This document shows, one piece after another, positions 1 through 5,400 of a DNA stretch of 5,400 nucleotides. A model generated the notes under the pieces. The model had not been told where the DNA came from and ran no database searches. It saw only the letters and a list, made by a program, of their open reading frames with translations. Origin of the DNA: Chloroflexota bacterium. Lineage in GTDB: Bacteria; Chloroflexota; Anaerolineae; Anaerolineales; UBA4823. Made by a program: the position numbers and the translations under genes. The first letter of the stretch is position 1, and the number at the start of each line of letters is the position of its first letter. Where the stretch lies: NCBI GenBank assembly GCA_030669775.1, contig DAOVCZ010000149.1, forward strand, positions 1 through 5,400. The letters are read 5' to 3'.

Positions 1-1176
1 GCCGGAACTGTCACGGGTCCATTAAACACTATCGCTTTTGGCGCGAGTCTGGCATTGATCCCAATGATCGTTTTCTTCAACCTGTGGCCAAACTGGGGCT
101 CGACATTGTACGGCGAGGTGCGCGGCGCAACAGACTATAAACGCAATTTCTGGGGTATGACGATGGCAGTAATCGTCACAGCAATCGGGGCCTTGATCTT
201 CTTTGCCCTGATCGCCAAATCCCTGGGTTGGGATTGGTATAACAGCGCCAATGGAGCCTTTTGGAATCACGCCTGGGGCTATACCGACGTGCCGCCGCCG
301 CTGCCTTTCTGGCCGTACCCAGCGCTGTTAGCCTCTTTCATGGTGCAAAGCAGAGCCGTGATGTTCGTGGTCATCTTACTGATGAGTCTGTGGTGGTTTG
401 GCTGGTCGGGAACGGTATTCCTGAGCTCGACACGCGTGATCTTCGCTGCAGCATTCGATCGTATGCTCCCGGAAGGTGTATCCTACGTCGAACCACGCAC
501 GCGTACCCCCGTTACTGCTTTGGCCTTGATGGTCATCCCGGGACTGATCGTCGCCTTCCTCTTTGCCTACGACATACTAGGATTCCAAACCTTAGTATTG
601 GATGCGACGTTGGTCATCGCCATGACCTTCCTGGGAACTACCGTAGCGGCCATGATCTTGCCCTGGCGTTCGAAGGATGTCTATGAGGGATCTCCGATCG
701 CAAAATTCAAGGTTCCTACCTGGTTGGGTTACCTGGGGATGCTGCTTTTCCTTGTTGGCGGTATCTACATGATCTACCAGTCATTTAGCTATGGTATCCC
801 GGTGTTAACCGACCTGGGTAGCTTAGATACTCTCACCGCGATCATGGCGGTTGTGGTCGGCCTGTTGTCTGTGGTCAACGTGGTGGTGATCTTGTGGCTG
901 CTCTATTACCTCGGGAAACGCGTCCTGGGTGATGCTAAGCTGCCATTGATCACCTTTGCCGGGATCATCTTCTTCCTGTTCCTGGACTGGCTGTTAATCG
1001 AGTGGTTCTGGGATCCAAATTATCTTTACGGAATTGGCTGGCAGAATTCCAGCTCGATGCTGTTTATGATCATCCTGTATGCGATGGCGGGAGTGATTTA
1101 TGTTGGTTTCAGCGCATACCGCCGCAGTCAGGGGATTGATGTTGATAAGGTTTACCAGGAAATCCCAGTCGAGTAA
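1..1176 (+). CDS. APC-superfamily amino acid permease, C-terminal part (5' end outside window)
   Basis: The frame is open from the first base to TAA at 1174-1176, giving 391 residues with no start, so the N-terminal part (probably the first transmembrane helices) lies upstream. The protein is strongly hydrophobic, with about eight or nine membrane segments separated by short loops. A cytoplasmic-loop signature typical of APC amino acid permeases is visible around residues 145-171: R145-V-I-F, then AFDRMLP at 151-157, then RTRTPVTAL. The C-terminus ends in a short charged tail (YRRSQGIDVDKVYQEIPVE). Family knowledge suggests a secondary transporter moving amino acids or related amines across the inner membrane with a cation; the substrate cannot be read from the sequence. 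An unusual Trp/Pro-rich loop covers residues 77-107. A terminator directly downstream marks the end of its transcript, so it is probably not co-transcribed with the ABC operon. The superfamily call is fairly sure, the substrate unknown. Confidence 0.85.
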   Translation, partial: AGTVTGPLNTIAFGASLALIPMIVFFNLWPNWGSTLYGEVRGATDYKRNFWGMTMAVIVTAIGALIFFALIAKSLGWDWYNSANGAFWNHAWGYTDVPPPLPFWPYPALLASFMVQSRAVMFVVILLMSLWWFGWSGTVFLSSTRVIFAAAFDRMLPEGVSYVEPRTRTPVTALALMVIPGLIVAFLFAYDILGFQTLVLDATLVIAMTFLGTTVAAMILPWRSKDVYEGSPIAKFKVPTWLGYLGMLLFLVGGIYMIYQSFSYGIPVLTDLGSLDTLTAIMAVVVGLLSVVNVVVILWLLYYLGKRVLGDAKLPLITFAGIIFFLFLDWLLIEWFWDPNYLYGIGWQNSSSMLFMIILYAMAGVIYVGFSAYRRSQGIDVDKVYQEIPVE

Positions 1177-1196
1177 AATTTTTTGGCAACTAGCAT

Positions 1197-1238
1197 AAAC
1201 CTGACAGGACTATACCTGCCTGTCAGGTTTCTTTTATT
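1197..1238 (+). terminator. Rho-independent terminator of the permease gene
   Basis: A perfect 12-bp stem is formed by AAACCTGACAGG (1197-1208) and CCTGTCAGGTTT (1219-1230), with a 10-base loop. The T-rich tract TTTCTTTTATT (1228-1238) overlaps the end of the stem. It begins 20 bases after the permease stop codon, the expected place for an intrinsic terminator on the + strand. Confidence 0.88.
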
Positions 1239-1330
1239 AGTAAGCACTATTCACAATGTTCAAAGAAAAAATGCTGCTCTCACAATTCCAACAAGTCCTG
1301 AACAAGTGAGGTAAAATTTTCCATCAAGAC

Positions 1331-1354
1331 TGGTTAAATTAATTAATCGAACCA
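1331..1354. promoter_or_regulatory. Imperfect 24-bp dyad, possible operator
   Basis: The arms TGGTT (1331-1335) and AACCA (1350-1354) are perfect inverted copies around an A+T-rich centre that is itself symmetric (ATTAATTAAT, 1338-1347). Ten of twelve half-site positions match; only 1336/1349 and 1337/1348 do not. It ends 33 bases before the -35 box of the promoter candidate, a reasonable place for an activator or repressor site. Binding by any regulator is inference, and some of the central symmetry is expected by chance in A+T-rich DNA. Confidence 0.3.
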
Positions 1355-1387
1355 TTCTAGTAAGGAATAAGTGGTGACATAGGTCAA

Positions 1388-1416
1388 TTGACTAACGCGT
1401 CTGAAGATGCTACAAT
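1388..1416 (+). promoter_or_regulatory. Sigma70-type promoter candidate for the ABC importer operon
   Basis: TTGACT (1388-1393) and TACAAT (1411-1416) are separated by exactly 17 bases and each matches the housekeeping consensus at five of six positions. Transcription would start near 1423, giving a leader of about 297 bases before the binding-protein start at 1720. The -35 box overlaps the perfect palindrome GTCAATTGAC (1383-1392), so a repressor bound there could block the promoter. This is the best promoter match found between the terminator and the operon, but it is predicted from consensus only. Confidence 0.5.
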
Positions 1417-1540
1417 TTTTTTACTTATCCAACAATTGTTTCCATTCATATTCCGAGGAATAACCAATAAAAAAAATTTGCTGTGATTGAAGTCTGCGAA
1501 CACCAAATTGATTGCGGATAATTTCAACATCCACGGATTC

Positions 1541-1569
1541 TTGACCCATTGAAAGATTATTACTATCAG
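1541..1569 (+). promoter_or_regulatory. Weaker second promoter candidate
   Basis: TTGACC (1541-1546) and TATCAG (1564-1569) are separated by 17 bases, but the -10 matches consensus at only four of six positions. Its transcript would begin around 1576 and have a leader of about 145 bases. It is an alternative or additional start for the operon with low confidence; in A+T-rich DNA such matches arise by chance. Confidence 0.2.
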
Positions 1570-1596
1570 TTCAATCACACGCAATAAGTATGATAG

Positions 1597-1605
1597 AGGA
1601 GGTGA
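1597..1605 (+). other. Orphan Shine-Dalgarno-like sequence without a start codon
   Basis: AGGAGGTGA is a near-perfect complement of the 16S rRNA 3' end, stronger than the binding site of the real gene downstream. No ATG, GTG or TTG lies 5-10 bases after its core; the first downstream ATG is at 1636. The GTG inside it (1602-1604) overlaps the core and opens only a very short frame. The sequence resembles the true site at 1706 (GAGGAG, then GAATTC here and AATTC there), so it may be a duplicated or abandoned initiation region, or chance. Confidence 0.35.
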
Positions 1606-1705
1606 ATTCTAAGCTATCAATAAGACGGTTTGCTGATGGTTGCCATGGATTTTGCCCGTATGTGTAAAATCTGGGAAACCGGTTGATCGGAAGACTAAAT
1701 AATTT

Positions 1706-1711
1706 GAGGAG
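1706..1711 (+). promoter_or_regulatory. Ribosome binding site of the binding-protein gene
   Basis: GAGGAG sits eight bases before the ATG at 1720. This spacing, together with the lipoprotein signal peptide that begins directly at this ATG, fixes the start of the coding region. Confidence 0.85.
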
Positions 1712-1719
1712 AATTCGAA

Positions 1720-2757
1720 ATGGCAAAGAACCATAAATTGTACCTGATATTCGTCTTCACAATGATAATGGCACTCTTATTGGGTGCATGTGCGGGAGGA
1801 CCAGCAGAAAAAGAAAAAGTAGTCATCTACACAGCCAAGGAAAATGAAGAGATCGAAGAGTATCTACCTGTTGCAGAGGAAGCTTTACCGGATCTGCAGC
1901 TGGAGGTCCTGCGTCTCTCCACTGGAGACTTAACTGCCCGATTATTGGCTGAGAAAGATAACCCCCAAGCCGATGTGATCTGGGGGGTTGCAGCCACGAG
2001 CATGATGATCTTCGATGAAGAGGGCATGCTTGTGCCTTATGCACCTGAAGGTCAGGAGACTATCCTGCCTCAATTCAAAGACACCGCCGATCCACCCGCC
2101 TGGGTTGGTGTTGACGCATATGTGACCGCGTTCTGCGTGAATACTGTTTTGGCTGATGAGCTTGGTCTCCCGATTCCACAATCCTGGGAGGATCTGCTTG
2201 ATCCAGTCTACGAAGGACACATCGTCATGCCCAATCCAGCTTCATCTGGTACTGGATTCATGTTTGTTTCCAGTGTACTGCAAGGACTGGGTGAGGAAGC
2301 CGGTTGGGAATACCTGGCAGAACTCGATAAGAATATGGCGCTTTACACCAAATCGGGCTCGAAGCCTTGTAAGATGGCCGGCGCGGGTGAATATCCCATC
2401 GGTATCTCCTTCGAGTTCGTAGCAGCCAGCCAGATTGATGCTGGGGCACCATTGGTTTTGGTATTGCCCGCTGAAGGTTCTGGTTTCGAGATGGAGGTAA
2501 ATGGCCTGGTCAAGGGCACCGAGAATGAAGAAGCTGCCAAAAAATTCCTGGACTGGGCGATCAGCAATGAAGCCATGGAAATGTATGCAAAATACTTCGG
2601 TGTACTGGCCAAGCCCGGCTTCCCAGTTCCAGAAGGCATTCCAGCTGATATTGCCGACAGATTGTTCGCCATGGACTTCCGCTGGTCTTCGGATAATCGG
2701 GCCGCGATTTTAGAGCAGTGGACGAATGATTTCGCTGCCAAAACAGAACAAGACTAG
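1720..2757 (+). CDS. phnS2: ABC transporter substrate-binding lipoprotein, putative 2-aminoethylphosphonate type (PhnS2/AepX-like)
   Basis: This 345-residue protein would capture the substrate outside the membrane and deliver it to the permease encoded downstream. Residues 1-24 form a lipoprotein signal peptide: charged start MAKNHK, hydrophobic core, and lipobox LGAC with the lipid-anchored Cys24. The mature part is a periplasmic-binding-protein fold of the Fe(III)/thiamine/phosphonate cluster. Features that I associate with TIGR03261 are STGDLTARLLAEKDNPQADV from residue 67, D85-V-I-W-G, MPNPASSGTG (170-179), and SGSKPCKMAGAGEYPIGISF (212-231). Length fits the family (about 335 residues). 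Start choice rests on a good ribosome binding site and the signal peptide. The gene is first in the operon, and a terminator-like hairpin follows it. The family's 2-aminoethylphosphonate specificity was deduced from gene context, so another phosphonate or similar small anion remains possible. Iron-binding (FbpA-like) identity is less likely because these phosphonate-type motifs match better. Confidence 0.88.
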   Translation: MAKNHKLYLIFVFTMIMALLLGACAGGPAEKEKVVIYTAKENEEIEEYLPVAEEALPDLQLEVLRLSTGDLTARLLAEKDNPQADVIWGVAATSMMIFDEEGMLVPYAPEGQETILPQFKDTADPPAWVGVDAYVTAFCVNTVLADELGLPIPQSWEDLLDPVYEGHIVMPNPASSGTGFMFVSSVLQGLGEEAGWEYLAELDKNMALYTKSGSKPCKMAGAGEYPIGISFEFVAASQIDAGAPLVLVLPAEGSGFEMEVNGLVKGTENEEAAKKFLDWAISNEAMEMYAKYFGVLAKPGFPVPEGIPADIADRLFAMDFRWSSDNRAAILEQWTNDFAAKTEQD

Positions 2758-2792
2758 TCTGTTGATTATCCACTAGAATATTTACACCTCTT

Positions 2793-2838
2793 GGGGCTCC
2801 TGGCTAGCCATCCTCAGGTTTGCCGGAGCCCCTTGTTT
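2793..2838 (+). terminator. Intercistronic hairpin with T-rich tail, probable partial terminator
   Basis: GGGGCTCC (2793-2800) pairs with GGAGCCCC (2825-2832). After one bulged T, GGC (2802-2804) pairs with GCC (2822-2824), leaving a 17-base loop. TTGTTT follows at 2833-2838. It lies between the binding-protein stop and the ATPase start of the same operon. It probably ends most transcripts after the first gene or protects that mRNA from 3' decay, giving an excess of binding protein. The interrupted T tract suggests termination is incomplete. Confidence 0.7.
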
Positions 2839-2849
2839 AGGTATATAAA

Positions 2850-3965
2850 ATGCATCAACCAATTGATTCGAAAAACGATCCTTACCTGATAGTTAAGAAC
2901 GTCACAAAGACTTTCGGAGATTTGATAGCACTAAATGATGTCTCCTTGTCTGTGAACGAAGGAGAGTTCGTCTGTTTACTTGGACCAAGTGGCTGTGGAA
3001 AAACCACCTTGCTCAGGATTGTCGCCGGTTTAGAGCAGCAGAACACTGGTCAAGTGCATCAGGCTGGAATAGATATTTCAAGATTGCCGCCCCGTGAGCG
3101 TGATTTCGGGATTGTTTTTCAATCTTACGCGTTATTCCCAAACCTGTCTGCAGCAGAAAATATCGCCTACGGTCTGGAAAACCGCAAGGTGCCAAAAGAC
3201 GAGATTAAAACTCGGGTTGCTGAACTTCTGGAATTAATTAGCTTACCTGATGTAGGCGAGAAATACCCGGCTCAGCTTTCTGGTGGTCAGCAGCAGCGGG
3301 TTGCCTTGGCTCGCGCCCTGGCTCCATCTCCAGGATTGTTACTGCTCGATGAACCACTATCCGCTCTGGATGCAAGGGTGCGCATTTCCCTGCGAATAGA
3401 GATCAAGCACCTGCAACACCGATTAGGGATAACAACATTATTTGTTACCCACGACCAGGAAGAGGCCCTCGTGATGGCCGATCGAATCATTGTCATGGAT
3501 CAAGGCACTATCGAACAGGTCGGGAATTCTGAGCAAATCTATCGTTCACCAACCTCCCCCTTCGTAGCGAACTTTGTTGGCATGATGAATTTCATCCCTG
3601 CCCTGACAACGGACACCCCGAATAGTTTGAGAATTGGCTCCATTACCTTGGAATGCCCAACTCCTGAGGGATTGGGACCCGATTCACCGGTCACTGTTGC
3701 AATCAGACCTGAAGAGATTCGCATTATCAAAAAAGATTCTCTTGATCGAAACATCAACCAGTTTAAGGTTATCGAGTCTGAATTCTTGGGTTCTTTCTAC
3801 CGGCTGACTTGCAAGTTAGATGATGAAAATCAAACGCAGCTACTGGTGGAAGTTTCGAACAATCTGATGGAAGAGCTGGCAATCGAGGTCGGATCCTTGA
3901 TATTCATCAATCTCCCCTCAGAGATAATTCGTGTGTATCCAGGTGAGCTCTCAAATAGGTCTTGA
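2850..3965 (+). CDS. phnT2: ABC transporter ATP-binding protein, putative 2-aminoethylphosphonate type (PhnT2-like)
   Basis: This 371-residue cytoplasmic ATPase would power the importer as a dimer docked on the fused permease. All motifs are intact: Walker A GPSGCGKT (45-52), Q-loop Gln91 in FQSYALFPNL, signature LSGGQ (143-147), Walker B LLLLDE (163-168), D-loop SALD (171-174), and switch His201 in VTHDQEEAL. After residue about 240 comes a C-terminal TOBE-type region, with VAIRPEEIRI typical of the MalK/PotA/FbpC class. That region often helps regulation or subunit contacts. Segments such as AGLEQQNTGQ, LPPRERDFGIVFQ and SPGLLLLDEP fit the PhnT2 family (TIGR03265, about 353 residues). The ATG at 2850 has only a weak site, AGGT, seven bases upstream, consistent with lower expression than the binding protein. 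The ATPase class is certain; the substrate follows from the operon. Confidence 0.9.
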   Translation: MHQPIDSKNDPYLIVKNVTKTFGDLIALNDVSLSVNEGEFVCLLGPSGCGKTTLLRIVAGLEQQNTGQVHQAGIDISRLPPRERDFGIVFQSYALFPNLSAAENIAYGLENRKVPKDEIKTRVAELLELISLPDVGEKYPAQLSGGQQQRVALARALAPSPGLLLLDEPLSALDARVRISLRIEIKHLQHRLGITTLFVTHDQEEALVMADRIIVMDQGTIEQVGNSEQIYRSPTSPFVANFVGMMNFIPALTTDTPNSLRIGSITLECPTPEGLGPDSPVTVAIRPEEIRIIKKDSLDRNINQFKVIESEFLGSFYRLTCKLDDENQTQLLVEVSNNLMEELAIEVGSLIFINLPSEIIRVYPGELSNRS

Positions 3966-3976
3966 CAATTTTTGTT

Positions 3977-5400
3977 ATGGATTACTCTGCTGACCACCCC
4001 GTTGATATAAAAAAAATTCAGAATAAGATTGTCCGCCAGCGTTTAGGTTTCGAAGATTACCTGCGCAGATTCTTCTTCATCCTGGTCGGTCTTGGACTAT
4101 TTATCTTTCTGATTTACCCGATATATATCGGATTGATGCGCAGCTTCCAGAATAAGCTTGGTGAATTTGTTGGGTTGGAAAATTATATTGATTACTTTTC
4201 CTCCAGCACTACATCTGCCTCTTTAACTCACAGCCTGTACATCTCTGCAATGAGCATGGCTATTACGGTTGTGCTGGCGTTTACATATGCTTATGGGTTA
4301 TCACGCATCACCATTCCTGGCAAAAAAGTTTTAGGAGGCCTCGCTCTATTACCTATCTTCATGCCTTCACTGGTTCAGGCGCTTGGATTAATCTACATTT
4401 TCGGCAACAATGGCGTATTCACCCGCCTAACCGGGATCAATATCCATATTTATGGTCCAACCGGCATCATTCTCTCTGAAGTCTACTACGCTTTTCCCCA
4501 TGCCTTTATCATTATTGCCACAGCACTCGCCTTAGCTGATGCACGCTTGTATGAAGCCGCGGAATCGCTGCGCACCAAGGGCTCGCGTATGTTCACTACC
4601 ATTACTCTTTCTGGAGCAAGATACGGTCTCTTGAGTGCTTGTTTTGTGGTCTTTACCCTGGCGATTACAGATTTTGGAGCCCCGAAAGTTATTGGCGGTG
4701 ATTACGATGTCCTGGCGACAGATATCTACAACCAGGTGATTGGACAGCAGAACTTCGAAATGGGCGCCACGATCAGCACATTACTGCTCGTGCCAGCATT
4801 GATTGCCTTCGTCCTGGATAGGTTAGTCCAACGCCGTCAAGTCGCAATGGTATCTACTGGCATCAGTCCCATGGGACCGAAATCCCACCAACCATTCGTT
4901 CAGTGGGGAGTCTTTGCATTCATGTTGCTGATGGCAGGATTCATTCTCAGCATCTACGCGATTGTCATAATTGGCGCTTTCACCCAGTATTGGCCATACG
5001 ATCTCTCTTTGACACTTAGAAACTTCACCTTCTATGTGGCAGGCACTCAACACAAGGGAGGTGCATTCGTCGTCTTGTGGCACAGCATCCAAATGGCATT
5101 TTGGACAGCATTAATCGGCACGATCATCATCTTCTTCAGTGCCTACCTGATCGACAAAACTCGCGGATTGAGAACTTCGCGTTCGGTGCTTTACTTACTA
5201 TCCATCACCTCATTGGCCATTCCAGGTATGGTTCTGGGTTTGGCTTACATTTTCACATTCAACAATCCTTCTTACCCGCTGAATTTCCTCTACGGTACCA
5301 TGGCGATCTTGGTGATATCAACAATCGTGCATTACTACACAGTCCCATTTCTGACTGCCACAACCTCTATAAAACAGATCGATCCAGAGTTTGAGGCGGT
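3977..5400 (+). CDS. phnU2: ABC transporter permease, fused two-domain, putative 2-aminoethylphosphonate type (PhnU2/AepW-like), 3' end outside window
   Basis: The frame is open from ATG 3977 through the last base, giving 474 codons without a stop. It forms the inner-membrane channel of the importer. After a hydrophilic N-terminus (residues 1-31) come about six helices (roughly 32-53, 87-108, 118-143, 163-186, 217-238, 262-282). A first EAA loop starts at E193-A-A and contacts the ATPase. A charged linker (about 282-308) leads to a second set of helices, and a second EAA-like loop begins at FEAV (E473), cut by the window end. Two EAA loops 280 residues apart show a duplicated, fused permease; the PhnU2 family (TIGR03262) is about 546 residues, so roughly 70-100 are missing. 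DFGAPKVIGGDYDVLATDIY followed by NQVIGQQNF matches my memory of that family. The gene starts 11 bases after the ATPase stop and has no clear ribosome binding site, suggesting translational coupling. In the first EAA loop, Arg199 stands where a Gly is usual and Ser212 where a Pro is usual. Confidence 0.9.
   Translation, partial: MDYSADHPVDIKKIQNKIVRQRLGFEDYLRRFFFILVGLGLFIFLIYPIYIGLMRSFQNKLGEFVGLENYIDYFSSSTTSASLTHSLYISAMSMAITVVLAFTYAYGLSRITIPGKKVLGGLALLPIFMPSLVQALGLIYIFGNNGVFTRLTGINIHIYGPTGIILSEVYYAFPHAFIIIATALALADARLYEAAESLRTKGSRMFTTITLSGARYGLLSACFVVFTLAITDFGAPKVIGGDYDVLATDIYNQVIGQQNFEMGATISTLLLVPALIAFVLDRLVQRRQVAMVSTGISPMGPKSHQPFVQWGVFAFMLLMAGFILSIYAIVIIGAFTQYWPYDLSLTLRNFTFYVAGTQHKGGAFVVLWHSIQMAFWTALIGTIIIFFSAYLIDKTRGLRTSRSVLYLLSITSLAIPGMVLGLAYIFTFNNPSYPLNFLYGTMAILVISTIVHYYTVPFLTATTSIKQIDPEFEA

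Larger units (their letters stand above)
1177..1719. other. A+T-rich intergenic region and probable long leader of the ABC operon
   Basis: These 543 bases hold no convincing protein gene. The region is visibly richer in A+T than the flanking genes. After the terminator it contains an imperfect 24-bp dyad (1331-1354), a promoter candidate (1388-1416) with a 10-bp palindrome across its -35 box, two further palindromes downstream (1431-1440 and 1449-1462), a weaker promoter candidate (1541-1569), an unused Shine-Dalgarno-like sequence (1597-1605), and the true ribosome binding site of the next gene (1706-1711). Only short or weak hairpins are seen between 1600 and 1700, for example ATGG-TTG-CCAT at 1636-1646 and CTGG-GAAA-CCGG at 1671-1682. 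I recognise no known riboswitch or tRNA here. Confidence 0.6.

Noticed and set aside
261..686. Second forward frame of 141 codons inside the amino acid permease
   Set aside because: It lies wholly inside a clear membrane-protein gene in another frame, reads as Arg/His-rich low-quality protein, and has no ribosome binding site or recognisable family.
1384..1584. Reverse-strand open frame of 66 codons in the intergenic region
   Set aside because: It starts with TTG without a visible ribosome binding site, has no recognisable domain, and lies in A+T-rich DNA across the best promoter candidate of the forward operon.
1640..1670. TTGCCA and TAAAAT as a promoter close to the binding-protein gene
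   Set aside because: The spacing is 19 bases with no extended -10 motif, weaker than the candidate at 1388-1416. It cannot be excluded, but is not supported enough to list.
1636..1686. Sixteen-codon forward frame (ATG to TGA) that could be a leader peptide
   Set aside because: The strong Shine-Dalgarno sequence is about 30 bases upstream, too far. There is no run of a regulatory amino acid and no attenuator-like hairpin with a T tract after it.
3962..3990. Perfect TTGACA -35 box at the start of the permease gene
   Set aside because: No acceptable -10 box lies 15-19 bases downstream, and the hexamer is formed by the ATPase stop region. An internal promoter is not supported.
5077..5394. Forward frame of 105 codons, and a reverse frame at 4823-5092, near the window end
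   Set aside because: Both overlap the continuous permease frame, which shows helices and family motifs throughout. The two alternative products have no recognisable features.
1720..5400. Iron(III) (Fbp-type) importer as the identity of the operon
   Set aside because: The fused permease and ATPase type would also fit an iron system. The binding protein's MPNPASSGTG and SGSKPCKMA segments fit the phosphonate-type family better, and I did not recognise the tyrosine-rich iron site near the C-terminus.

Overview
The window appears to be bacterial chromosomal DNA holding two transport loci, all on the + strand. Coding regions look close to balanced in G+C and the main intergenic region is clearly A+T-rich. 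The solute-binding protein is a typical lipoprotein, and the general protein style resembles an environmental Chloroflexota (Anaerolineae-like) genome. That lineage is an impression only, since no rRNA or other phylogenetic marker is present.

Layout: positions 1-1176 hold the C-terminal 391 residues of an APC-superfamily amino acid permease whose start lies upstream of the window. A strong intrinsic terminator follows at about 1197-1238. Next comes a roughly 540-base A+T-rich region without a convincing gene. It carries a good sigma70-type promoter candidate (1388-1416), several dyad-symmetric sequences around it, and a nearly perfect Shine-Dalgarno sequence that serves no visible start codon.

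From 1720 to the window end runs an ABC importer operon: a lipoprotein substrate-binding protein (1720-2757), an ATPase with a C-terminal TOBE-type region (2850-3965), and a long permease open from 3977 through the last base. The permease is a fusion of two membrane domains; its second EAA loop begins exactly at the window edge. Motifs in all three proteins resemble the putative 2-aminoethylphosphonate importer families PhnS2/PhnT2/PhnU2 (TIGR03261/TIGR03265/TIGR03262; related to systems called AepXVW). This suggests uptake of a phosphonate as a source of phosphorus, nitrogen or carbon. The substrate is inferred from family resemblance; no catabolic gene is visible here.

A strong hairpin followed by a T-rich tract lies between the binding-protein and ATPase genes. 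It probably lets the binding protein be made in excess over the membrane components. The ATPase and permease genes are only 11 bases apart, and the permease lacks a clear ribosome binding site, so translational coupling is likely. Nothing in the window is clearly a new system. The most interesting non-coding part is the long leader in front of the importer.
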